Assembly (NCBI GenBank): GCA_029237775.1
Contig: JAQZBR010000004.1
Span: 434,001 to 498,000 of the forward strand
DNA: 64,000 nucleotides
Reading direction: 5' to 3'
Source: Bacteroidota bacterium
Lineage (GTDB): Bacteria; Bacteroidota; Bacteroidia; 2-12-FULL-35-15
The position numbers were made by a program, and so were the translations under genes. This document shows positions 16,391-24,140 of the stretch, piece after piece. Under the pieces are notes generated by a model that did not search any database, was not told the origin of the DNA, and was given only the letters and a program-made list of their open reading frames with translations. Position 1 is the first letter of the stretch. Every line of letters starts with the position of its first letter.

Positions 16391-17863
16391 ATGCAGGAAG
16401 AACTTTTTATATACAATACACTTTCCCGCTCAAAAGAGAAATTCACGCCTATTCATAAAGGTATGGTAGGTCTTTATGTTTGCGGCCCTACAGTTTACAG
16501 TGATGTGCATTTAGGAAACTGCCGCACCTTTATTTCATTTGATCTTATCTACAGATACCTTTTACATTTAGGCTTTAAAGTGCGCTATGTCCGTAACATC
16601 ACTGACGCAGGACACCTGGAAGGTGACAGAGATGAGGGCGATGATAAATTTGCGAAAAAAGCCAAGCTTGAACAATTGGAACCGATGGAGATCGTGCAGA
16701 AGTATACTGTCGGCTTTCATGATGTGATGCGGGAGTTTAATGCGCTTCCTCCAAGTATCGAACCTACAGCGACCGGACATATATGTGAGCAGATCGAAAT
16801 GATCAAAAGTATTATTGAAAAAGGATACGCTTATGAGATCAACGGTACAGTTTATTTTGATGTAGAAAAATACAATAAGGAATTTCCATACGGACAACTC
16901 ACTAACCGGAAACTGGAAGAATTGCTGGAAGGAACGCGCGAGTTAAGCGGTCAGGATGAAAAACGCGGCAGGCTGGATTTTGCGCTTTGGATAAAAGCGA
17001 AACCTGAAACATTAATGAAATGGTTGTCGCCATGGGGCTGGGGATTCCCGGGATGGCACATTGAATGTTCAGCGATGAGCAGTAAATATCTTGGAGACAC
17101 TTTCGATATTCACGGTGGCGGAATGGATCTTCAGGCGACTCATCATACAAATGAAATCGCGCAATCGCAGGCATGCAACCATAAAGCTCCGGTTAATTAC
17201 TGGATGCACACGAATATGCTGACTGTTAATGGCGTGAGAATGTCAAAGTCAGCAGGGAACGGTTTTCTTCCGGGTGAGCTCTTTACCGGTAGTCATCCTC
17301 TTTTAGAAAAAGGATACCAGCCAATGGCCGTACGTTTTTTCATGATGCAAACTCATTATCGCAGCACACTTGATTTTTCAAACGAGGCGTTGCAGGCATC
17401 GGAAAAAGGGTATGCACGGTTAATGAATTCAATTAAAACTCTTGAAAATCTTAAAACGTCTTCTTCGTCAACATCTAATATCAAAGAGCTTCAAAAGAAA
17501 TGTTATGAAGCTATGAATGATGATTTCAATGCTCCGATCCTTGTTGCGAATTTATTTGAAGGAGCAAGAATTATAAATTCGGTAAACGATGGCAAGGAAA
17601 CCATCAGCGCTGATGATCTGGGTTTATTGAAAAAGCTGATGCATGGTTTTATTTTTGATGTCCTCGGGCTAAAAGACGAGAATTCACTTGCATCTAATGA
17701 TAAAGTTCTGGAAGGCGTTATGGATATTATTCTTGATCTTCGTAAGGAAGCAAAGGCAAAAAAAGATTTTGCAATGTCTGATAAGCTGCGCGATGAACTT
17801 GCGAAGAACAGGATCATGATAAAAGATACAAAGGAAGGTGTTAACTGGTCGATAGAGCAATAG
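16391..17863 (+). CDS. cysS: Cysteinyl-tRNA synthetase
   Basis: A 490-residue class I synthetase charging tRNA-Cys. The zinc-site cysteine lies in LYVCGPTVY, the HIGH-equivalent motif is VHLGN, and further zinc ligands are in HIECSAMS and HHTNEIAQSQ. The KMSKS-equivalent is RMSKSAGN, and the C-terminal DALR-type helical domain follows. Length is normal for bacterial CysRS. It is preceded by the terminator of the YwqK-like gene, so it has its own promoter in the 53-base gap, although I cannot point to clear promoter boxes. Confidence 0.97.
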   Translation: MQEELFIYNTLSRSKEKFTPIHKGMVGLYVCGPTVYSDVHLGNCRTFISFDLIYRYLLHLGFKVRYVRNITDAGHLEGDRDEGDDKFAKKAKLEQLEPMEIVQKYTVGFHDVMREFNALPPSIEPTATGHICEQIEMIKSIIEKGYAYEINGTVYFDVEKYNKEFPYGQLTNRKLEELLEGTRELSGQDEKRGRLDFALWIKAKPETLMKWLSPWGWGFPGWHIECSAMSSKYLGDTFDIHGGGMDLQATHHTNEIAQSQACNHKAPVNYWMHTNMLTVNGVRMSKSAGNGFLPGELFTGSHPLLEKGYQPMAVRFFMMQTHYRSTLDFSNEALQASEKGYARLMNSIKTLENLKTSSSSTSNIKELQKKCYEAMNDDFNAPILVANLFEGARIINSVNDGKETISADDLGLLKKLMHGFIFDVLGLKDENSLASNDKVLEGVMDIILDLRKEAKAKKDFAMSDKLRDELAKNRIMIKDTKEGVNWSIEQ

Positions 17864-17915
17864 TTTATTTGCTCTTTGATCATTAGCTTTGGCAACATCC
17901 GATTGAAAAAATAGC

Positions 17916-18881
17916 TTGAAAAAGATCCTCATTATACGTTTCAGTTCCATTGGAGATATTGTTTTAACAACTCCTGTGGTCCGCTGCCTGAAACAACAAT
18001 CACCTGCTACCGAAGTTCATTATCTCACGAAAAAAGGCTTCAGGAACCTTCTTGAAAGCAACCCTTACCTTTCGAAGATCCATGTGATGGATAAGCATGT
18101 TAATGAAGTGATGGAAGAGCTTAAAAAAGAAAAGTTCGATCATATTATTGACCTTCATAACAATCTGCGAACAGCAACAGTTAAATTAAAATTACGAAGG
18201 TCATCAGTATCGTTTCGTAAAATGAATTTCAAAAAATGGCTGATAGTGAGATTCAAACTTCGGAAGATGGTCCTTCCGCATATTGTGGATCGTTATATGG
18301 AAACGGTGAAACAGTTTGGGATCGAAAATGATCATAAAGGACTGGATTATTTTATCCCACCTTCAGATGAGATCTCCACCTCTACTCTTCCATTAAATCA
18401 TCAGAACGGATTTATTGCTTTTGTTATCGGAGCAAAACATTACACCAAACAATTACCAACTGAAAAGATCATTTCAATTTGTAAAAAACTTTCACAACCA
18501 ATTGTTCTATTGGGTGGAAAAGAAGATATGGATCGTGCTAAAGAAATTGAAGCTGCAGTTGGGTCAACGATCTTTAATGCTTGCGGGAAATACAATTTGA
18601 ACCAGTCTGCTTCATTTATCCGCCAGGCTAAAAAGGTGATCAGCCATGATACAGGATTAATGCATGTAGCAGCGGCATTTAAGAAAGAGATCATTTCTGT
18701 CTGGGGCAACACTGTACCGGCATTCGGATTCACACCATACTTACCCGGAACAGCATCTAAAATTGTAGAAGTTAAAGATCTTCCATGTCGTCCATGTTCT
18801 AAGATTGGCTATCCGAAATGTCCGCAGGGACATTTTAAGTGTATGAGGAATATTGATGAGGGAGAATTTCTCCGCGAATAA
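17916..18881 (+). CDS. Glycosyltransferase family 9 (heptosyltransferase-like)
   Basis: A 321-residue ADP-heptose:LPS heptosyltransferase-family protein. The N-terminus is the signature KKILIIRFSSIGDIVLTTPV and the C-terminal domain has SHDTGLMHVAAAF, the nucleotide-sugar-binding motif. It would act on the cytoplasmic face of the inner membrane in LPS core assembly. The start is a TTG (17916), supported by the family N-terminus beginning right there. The C-terminal cysteines (CRPCSKIGYPKCPQGHFKC) are common in this subfamily. Acceptor sugar unknown. Confidence 0.9.
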   Translation: MKKILIIRFSSIGDIVLTTPVVRCLKQQSPATEVHYLTKKGFRNLLESNPYLSKIHVMDKHVNEVMEELKKEKFDHIIDLHNNLRTATVKLKLRRSSVSFRKMNFKKWLIVRFKLRKMVLPHIVDRYMETVKQFGIENDHKGLDYFIPPSDEISTSTLPLNHQNGFIAFVIGAKHYTKQLPTEKIISICKKLSQPIVLLGGKEDMDRAKEIEAAVGSTIFNACGKYNLNQSASFIRQAKKVISHDTGLMHVAAAFKKEIISVWGNTVPAFGFTPYLPGTASKIVEVKDLPCRPCSKIGYPKCPQGHFKCMRNIDEGEFLRE

Positions 18882-18911
18882 GATTCCTCAGCGATCAGGA
18901 TGAAAGAATAA

Positions 18912-19427
18912 TTAAGCAAACAAAGCCTTCAGCTCCGTAGCATCGGCCGGTTTCATTTTACCGGCAAGGATCAGGCTCAATTGCTTTCTGCGCAAAGCAC
19001 CTGCATAGCGCTGCTTTTCTTCATCTGTTTCAGGAACCAGTTCAGGTACAGGCAATGGGGAACCGTTCTGATCCACCGCGACAAACGTATAGATAGCTTC
19101 ATTGCATTTTTTCTTTTCGCCTGACACAGGATCTTCTACCCAGACATCAATGAATACTTCCATGGATGTACTAAAAGCCCGTGAAACCTTTGCTTCAAGC
19201 GTCAGCAGACTAGCATGATTGATAGGCATGTTAAAAGAAACATTATTTACCGAAGCGGTTACCACCACTCTTCTGCAATGACGATGAGCTGCGATTGAAG
19301 AAACTATATCCATCCACTGAAGGAGCTGTCCGCCAAATAGATTTCCAAGTGTGTTTGTATCGTTAGGCAATACCATCTGAGTTTGGATGGTGAGAGATTC
19401 TTTTGCAGTTTTGGCTTTCATTGTCAT
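18912..19427 (-). CDS. Hotdog-fold acyl-CoA thioesterase
   Basis: A 171-residue cytosolic acyl-CoA hydrolase of the YciA/BFIT-like hotdog family. The catalytic helix region NTLGNLFGGQLLQWMD (about 22-37) is intact, with the asparagine and aspartate usual for the family. It is followed by the central strand FNMPINHASLLTLEAKV and EAIYTFVAVD. Chain-length preference is unknown. The TACCTTTG at 19443-19436 on the minus strand fits the -7 promoter consensus and lies only 8 bases before the start codon, so the transcript leader should be very short. Confidence 0.9.
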   Translation of the reverse strand: MTMKAKTAKESLTIQTQMVLPNDTNTLGNLFGGQLLQWMDIVSSIAAHRHCRRVVVTASVNNVSFNMPINHASLLTLEAKVSRAFSTSMEVFIDVWVEDPVSGEKKKCNEAIYTFVAVDQNGSPLPVPELVPETDEEKQRYAGALRRKQLSLILAGKMKPADATELKALFA

Positions 19428-19459
19428 AATTTGCGCAAAGGTAGTTTTTTAAATATAAA

Positions 19460-19505
19460 GTATGAAGGTTTCCCGCAAAGACGAAAGAACGCAAAGCGAT
19501 TATCC
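19460..19505. repeat. CGCAAAG-type intergenic repeat
   Basis: CCCGCAAAGACGAAAGAACGCAAAG-type sequence between the divergent thioesterase and hemJ genes. It is a tandem CGCAAAGA unit and reads as one of the dispersed non-coding repeats of this genome. An open frame running through it is not a gene. Confidence 0.5.
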
Positions 19506-19571
19506 CTTTGAATTTTTACTAGCTGCTCTTTTGAATTTACTTTTACTACTTTTGTTTCCAAATAAATTATT

Positions 19572-20162
19572 ATGGACGAATATTACGGTTACTTCAAGGC
19601 TTTGCACATCATATTTGTTGTTACCTGGTTTGCGGGATTGTTTTATATAGTTCGTTTATTTATTTATCACACCGAAGCTGAGGCGAAAGCCGAACCCGAA
19701 AAAAGCATTCTTCAGAATCAGTTCAAGATCATGGAGAAACGCTTATGGTATGGTATAACCTGGCCATCGATGTTTCTGACGCTTGTTGCAGGAGGATGTT
19801 TGTTATGGGTTAACCCGGTATTTTTGTCTCAGGCTTATTTTATTTTAAAATTAGCTTTTGTCGGAGCGCTCATCATCTATCATTTTCAATGTCATGTATT
19901 TTTCAAACAGCTTCAGAATGATGAAGTAAAGTCCACTTCTACAAAACTTCGTATCTGGAATGAAGTCGCCACGATCATATTGGTTGCTATTGTTTTCCTT
20001 ATTGTCTTAAAAAGCAATACAGGCTTTATCTGGGGAATGCTGGGATTAGTTGTGTTTGCAGTAACACTTATGCTAGCCATCAAACTTTATAAAAAGAGCA
20101 GGGAGAGGAAAGAGAAAGGAGAAGAGAGTGGGGAGAATGGAGAACGGAGGATGGAGGAGTAA
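19572..20162 (+). CDS. hemJ: HemJ-type protoporphyrinogen IX oxidase
   Basis: A membrane protein with four or five helices, oxidising protoporphyrinogen IX to protoporphyrin IX, the penultimate haem step. The signature YFKALHIIFVVTWFAGLFYIVRLFIYH includes the conserved histidine near residue 12. The lysine/histidine helix FILKLAFVGALIIYH matches the second conserved site. The protein is 196 residues, about 20 longer than the core needs. The extra tail (about residues 173-196) is a purine-coded KERKEKGEESGENG stretch that runs into an intergenic repeat. The gene is distant from the hemA-hemCD-hemB cluster. TACTTTTG at 19547-19554 is a possible -7 box. Confidence 0.85.
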   Translation: MDEYYGYFKALHIIFVVTWFAGLFYIVRLFIYHTEAEAKAEPEKSILQNQFKIMEKRLWYGITWPSMFLTLVAGGCLLWVNPVFLSQAYFILKLAFVGALIIYHFQCHVFFKQLQNDEVKSTSTKLRIWNEVATIILVAIVFLIVLKSNTGFIWGMLGLVVFAVTLMLAIKLYKKSRERKEKGEESGENGERRMEE

Positions 20163-20262
20163 GGGATTGGGGATTTAAGGATTTGGGATTAAGGATTAAG
20201 AGATCGATTGACGTTATAATTTTAGTGAGATTCAAGTCAGAGCACGGAATGACAATCGTGTA
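20098..20262. repeat. Purine-rich GGAGA/GGGATTAAGG repeats overlapping the hemJ 3' end
   Basis: From 20098 the sequence is a string of GGAGA-, GAATGGAGAACGG- and GGATGGAGGAG-like units. These are followed by GGGATTGGGGATTTAAGGATTTGGGATTAAGG (about 20162-20195) and then a diverged AGATTCAAGTCAGAGCACGGAATGACA segment (20229-20255). All resemble dispersed intergenic repeats, and the first part encodes the tail of HemJ. Confidence 0.55.
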
Positions 20263-20309
20263 AGCGAAGAAATTTCCCTCCCATTTAATCGTTAACCAAT
20301 AACTTATAA

Positions 20310-21344
20310 CTAATTGCGATACAGCCAGGCATTAGGCTGCAATTTTCTCAGGTTGGAAAGCTCGTCATTCGCTTCTCTGCGGGTTGCATAATCACCACAG
20401 CTTACTACAAATAATCCTTTGTTATTTTGTCCGATGATTGATGCGTTGATATTTTGCTGCTGTAATGTGGCAACAAATTTCTCTGCATTTTCTTCGATCT
20501 GAAAACATCCGGCTACAAGATGGAATTTATATTGTGGATTTAAAGGGGCTGCAACGATTACCCTGGTGGTATCCGCTTTAACCGGCTCGATCAACACTTC
20601 AGTAACAGGACGCGCATCAGCCATTGCGGTTGTGTCATCAGACGCAGCTTCCTTCGGCAGTTCAATATTCATTCGTGCTGAAGTATCTGGAGTCACAGGA
20701 GTGACTTTAGGAAGAACTATTTCTTTTTTATTAAATGGATTCAGATCAGAATAATTGATACTCTTTAAAAGGTCCGTTTTTAGCGGAATCCAGATCAGTC
20801 CGAAAATAAGCGGCATCGCGATCGCTAATGCCACATAACGTTTTACATTGATCTTTTTGCGCTCAGCCGGAATTGCGTCTCTGTCTTTAAATCCTTTCTC
20901 AATCCGCGTACTGATGTTATCGCGTTTGATAGACGGAGATTCAAATCTGCTCAATCCGAAAGCATCAAGTAAGTGATTTTTATTTGTATCAGGTTCAAAT
21001 TGAATATTCCGTTCAACATCCAGAAACAAAGTTCCCACTTCATCTATCTTAACTTTCTCACCTTTTTTTAATCTTGCATTTGTGTTGTCTACAAAATGAC
21101 TGATATACTTTAAGGCTTCCGGATAGGAAGTCGCTTCTTCAATAACAATTTGATTGGCGAGCAAGCCATCGTTATTCTTTAAGTTCTTATTAAAAACGAT
21201 GTTTTTCGAAGGAGGCGTAAATGTATGCTGAACAGGATGGATCTTTGCAGGAGCATAATTTGCTACAAATCCACCCAATTCCGGAACGATGACACAATCG
21301 TGCTCGTTCAGTAATTCACTGATATGTTTATCGACCTTCTGCAT
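20310..21344 (-). CDS. HU-CCDC81 and SPOR domain protein
   Basis: A 344-residue protein with two N-terminal HU-CCDC81-type bacterial domains (about 1-60 and 65-130), including VPELGGFVANYAPAKIHP and KGEKVKIDEVGTLFLD. A single TM helix lies around 170-188, followed by a proline/threonine-rich linker. A SPOR domain (about 265-344, YHLVAGCFQIEENAEKFVATL) binds denuded peptidoglycan at division sites. The layout suggests an inner-membrane protein linking a cytoplasmic HU-like module to periplasmic peptidoglycan. Its partner is unknown. It lies 31 bases downstream of kdsB on the same strand. Confidence 0.88.
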   Translation of the reverse strand: MQKVDKHISELLNEHDCVIVPELGGFVANYAPAKIHPVQHTFTPPSKNIVFNKNLKNNDGLLANQIVIEEATSYPEALKYISHFVDNTNARLKKGEKVKIDEVGTLFLDVERNIQFEPDTNKNHLLDAFGLSRFESPSIKRDNISTRIEKGFKDRDAIPAERKKINVKRYVALAIAMPLIFGLIWIPLKTDLLKSINYSDLNPFNKKEIVLPKVTPVTPDTSARMNIELPKEAASDDTTAMADARPVTEVLIEPVKADTTRVIVAAPLNPQYKFHLVAGCFQIEENAEKFVATLQQQNINASIIGQNNKGLFVVSCGDYATRREANDELSNLRKLQPNAWLYRN

Positions 21345-21375
21345 GTAAAAGCGGGAGTGTGAAATTACGAAATTT

Positions 21376-22113
21376 TCACAAAAAATGGCTTAGTTTTTTG
21401 AGATCATCGGGCACGTCTACCGCAATGCTCTCAAAATCAGTCAGCTTAACTTTTAATTTATAACCGTTCTCAATCCAGCGCAATTGTTCGAGGGATTCAG
21501 CCAGCTCAAGTGGCGACTGGTTAAGGGAAGTAATGTCCTTTAAAACCGAAGTCTTGTAGGCATAGATACCAATATGCTTATAAAAAGTGAAGGCTTCCAA
21601 CCACTCCGATTCCGCTCTTCCTCTGATAAAGGGCAAAGGCTGCCGACTGAAGTAAATTGCCTCACTTTCGGTATTTAATAAAACCTTGGGCGTATTCTGA
21701 TTAAAAAGCTCTTCTTCTTTCGTGATTTTCTTTACAAGGGTGGCAATCTGTGTGTTCTCCCCCTTAAAACAGGAAGCTACCAGATCGATCTGTTCCGGAT
21801 ATATAAAAGGCTCGTCACCCTGAATATTGATCACAACATCTGCATCTTTCCGGAATTTCAGGATTGCCTCAAAACACCTGTCGGTACCGCTTTGATGGGA
21901 AGCAGCTGTTCTGACAACGTTACCCCCGAAGCTCTTGACATGATCTTCAATGCGGTCATCATCTGTGGCAACGACTAGATCAGTCAGCGATGACGCCTTT
22001 CTAGCCTGCTCATAAACCCTTCTTATCATAGACGTTCCTCCTATGTCGACAAGTGGCTTGCCCGGGAAACGTGTGCTTGCATAACGCGCAGGTATTATTC
22101 CGATAATTTCCAT
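21376..22113 (-). CDS. kdsB: 3-deoxy-manno-octulosonate cytidylyltransferase
   Basis: A 245-residue enzyme activating Kdo to CMP-Kdo for LPS inner-core synthesis. The signature IIGIIPARYASTRFPGKPL lies at the N-terminus, with ATDDDRIEDHVKSFGG and INIQGDEPFIYPEQI for nucleotide and metal binding. The frame stays open 43 codons further upstream, but that stretch is not family-like and overlaps the divergent DUF1571 gene, so the ATG at 22111-22113 is the start. A TAAATTCG at 22135-22128 (minus) could be its -7 box. Confidence 0.95.
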   Translation of the reverse strand: MEIIGIIPARYASTRFPGKPLVDIGGTSMIRRVYEQARKASSLTDLVVATDDDRIEDHVKSFGGNVVRTAASHQSGTDRCFEAILKFRKDADVVINIQGDEPFIYPEQIDLVASCFKGENTQIATLVKKITKEEELFNQNTPKVLLNTESEAIYFSRQPLPFIRGRAESEWLEAFTFYKHIGIYAYKTSVLKDITSLNQSPLELAESLEQLRWIENGYKLKVKLTDFESIAVDVPDDLKKLSHFL

Positions 22114-22173
22114 CTGATTTCTTTGGACGAATTTACACATTTTCCAAGCCCTTTTTTTGGTATGTTTGTAATT

Positions 22174-23025
22174 ATGCGGTTTATAAAAGTGCTCTGTTTC
22201 ATATCTCTCCTTTTCGCTTTTACTGGCGCGGACAACAGGCATTCAGTCCCTTCATGTAAAGAGATCATAGAAACAATGCTGGATTCAATAAAAAATATCA
22301 GGACCCAACGATATGATGTTAAATCAACTGAGAGAGTGGATAATCATTTATTGTTTGCAAGGTCACATATCAAGATCAACCTTAGTCCTAAAAAAATATA
22401 TCTTTTCAATCCGGAAAAGAACATTGAGGTATTATGGGTTCATGGAAGCAATGGTGGTAACGCCCTTGTCCGCTCCGGTTCTGTCCCGCTTATGAATTTT
22501 AATCTGGACCCTTACGGAAGTATTATGAGAAAAGATCAGCATCACACCATCTTTGACCTGGGCTTTCAATATATCGGAGTGATTTTCGCAAACACTATTA
22601 TCAAAGCCCCTAAAGATTTTGATAAACATTTTCTCTATGCAGGAAGCGTGAATTTCGAGAATCATGATTGCCATCAGATCGTGATCAATTACCCGGAGTA
22701 TAAATATGTAGAATACACTACTGTTAAAGGCGAAACCGTGACCAGCATTTCTCAGAAGCTGAATACAAGTGATTTTAAGATCAGGTATATAAATGATCTT
22801 TCGAGCTATTTCGGAGCGATCAAAGAAGGCAAGAAGCTGAAAATTCCTATACCATATGCAAACAAGGCTATTGTTTATATTGATAAAAAAAGCGCGTTAC
22901 CAATAAGCCTGAAAGTGTATGATGAAGAAGGACTTTTTGAGGGGTATGATTTTTCCAATGTCCAGATCAACAAACCATTTGCAGATAATGAGTTCTCTAA
23001 ATCTTATAAAGATTATGGATTCTAA
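22174..23025 (+). CDS. Exported DUF1571 protein with embedded LysM, copy 1
   Basis: A 283-residue exported protein. The signal peptide follows the ATG at 22174 (MRFIKVLCFISLLFAFTGA). The body resembles DUF1571: paired strands, an EVLWVHGSNGG-like hairpin, then NLDPYGSIMRKDQHHTIFDLGFQYIG. A LysM-like unit (YTTVKGETVTSISQKLNT to LKIPIPYA) interrupts the beta sheet before the final strands IVYIDKKSALPISLKVYDEEGLFEGYDF. The following gene has the same architecture, so this is a tandem duplication. LysM suggests peptidoglycan contact; the function is otherwise unknown. The -7-like TATGTTTG (22161-22168) lies five bases before the ATG. Confidence 0.8.
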   Translation: MRFIKVLCFISLLFAFTGADNRHSVPSCKEIIETMLDSIKNIRTQRYDVKSTERVDNHLLFARSHIKINLSPKKIYLFNPEKNIEVLWVHGSNGGNALVRSGSVPLMNFNLDPYGSIMRKDQHHTIFDLGFQYIGVIFANTIIKAPKDFDKHFLYAGSVNFENHDCHQIVINYPEYKYVEYTTVKGETVTSISQKLNTSDFKIRYINDLSSYFGAIKEGKKLKIPIPYANKAIVYIDKKSALPISLKVYDEEGLFEGYDFSNVQINKPFADNEFSKSYKDYGF

Positions 23026-23096
23026 AGAGTTTTACTTAAATTTAAATCCGTTATATTTAAAAATGCAATTACCTTTGCAGCCCATTTTCCAATAAA

Positions 23097-23969
23097 ATGA
23101 AGTTACGAGCACAACATATATTCATCCTTTGTTTTTTACTAATTGCTGCAGGCTTTTTTTTCTCATTCAAGGCTAGGGAGAAAGCAATTCAGAGTAATAA
23201 CATACAATTCATCAACAAGATCTTTGATGCCATCAGCACCGTAAAGACCTTAAAATACAGTCTGCAATGCAATGAGCGTATCAAAGGCAGAATGCAGCAT
23301 TCCGAATCAAAAGTGAAGCTCCAGATTAACCCCCGTAAATTATATCTGAACATACGCGGTGTCGAGGTTTTATGGGCTCAGGGTGAAAACAACGGAGATG
23401 CACTTGTAAATCCGAATGCTTTTCCATACATCAATCTTAACCTGGATACTTATGGTTCTTTAATGCGTAAAGACCAGCATCACACAATTCATGAGATGGG
23501 TTATCATTACCTGGCAGATATCCTTAAAGACGGAATGAAGCGAGCAGGCGAAAATAACATTGATAAATATTTCAAAATACTGGGTGAGGAAAAATATAAT
23601 GGAAGAGATTGTTATAAGCTTTCCATTTCATTTCCTGATTTCGAATGGATAAATTATACTGTAAAAAAGGGAGAGAATCTAACTACCCTTTCAAGGAAAT
23701 TGAGAGTAAGCGAATACATGGTGTTGGAGAATAATCCTAAAGTAACATCTTTCAATGATGTTAAAGAAGGCCAAGTGATCAAAGTTCCGAATGCGTATGC
23801 GAAACTCACTTTACTTCTAATCGACAAAGAATATCTTTTACCAGTAAACAACAAGGTATTTGATGATAAAGGATTGTACGAAACGTATGAATATTACGAA
23901 TTACAGGTGAATCCTACCATTGCACCTGAAGAGTTCAAGAAGAACTATAAAGATTATCATTTCTTTTAA
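23097..23969 (+). CDS. Exported DUF1571 protein with embedded LysM, copy 2
   Basis: A 290-residue paralogue of the preceding gene, 71 bases downstream. It has an N-terminal signal or anchor segment (IFILCFLLIAAGFFFSF), the DUF1571-like core with VEVLWAQGENNGDALVNP and NLDTYGSLMRKDQHHTIHEMGYHYL, and a clear LysM unit (YTVKKGENLTTLSRKLRVSEYMVLENN). Strands KLTLLLIDKEYLLPVNNKVFDDKGLYETYEY then close the domain. LysM here is more canonical than in copy 1. A separate TACCTTTG (23070-23077) may be its own promoter. Role unknown. Confidence 0.82.
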   Translation: MKLRAQHIFILCFLLIAAGFFFSFKAREKAIQSNNIQFINKIFDAISTVKTLKYSLQCNERIKGRMQHSESKVKLQINPRKLYLNIRGVEVLWAQGENNGDALVNPNAFPYINLNLDTYGSLMRKDQHHTIHEMGYHYLADILKDGMKRAGENNIDKYFKILGEEKYNGRDCYKLSISFPDFEWINYTVKKGENLTTLSRKLRVSEYMVLENNPKVTSFNDVKEGQVIKVPNAYAKLTLLLIDKEYLLPVNNKVFDDKGLYETYEYYELQVNPTIAPEEFKKNYKDYHFF

Positions 23970-24140
23970 TTTAGTTAATTGGTTGACTGGTTAATTAGTT
24001 AATTGGGCCAGGCAACAAAACGCTGTCGTATCAACAACATCCTTGCTCCGCTAAATTATAAACTTACATCTCAGAGTATTGGAATAGTTATCTTTTAAGC
24101 TCCCCAATCAACAAATTCCTAATCTACCAATTAACTAATC
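23970..24140. repeat. Inverted TTAATTGG repeat between convergent genes
   Basis: TTAGTTAATTGGTTGACTGG and onward (23971-24007) is matched, as its reverse complement with about a quarter mismatched, by the CCCCAATCAACAAATTCC to CTAATC block (24102-24140). The right arm reaches the polA stop codon. It separates two convergent genes and could fold in either transcript. It lacks a clean T tract, so it is annotated as a repeat and not as a terminator. Confidence 0.6.

Noticed and set aside
19462-19650. Open frame of 62 codons upstream of hemJ
   Set aside because: It runs through a CGCAAAG-type repeat and the start of hemJ in another frame, and its sequence does not look like a protein.
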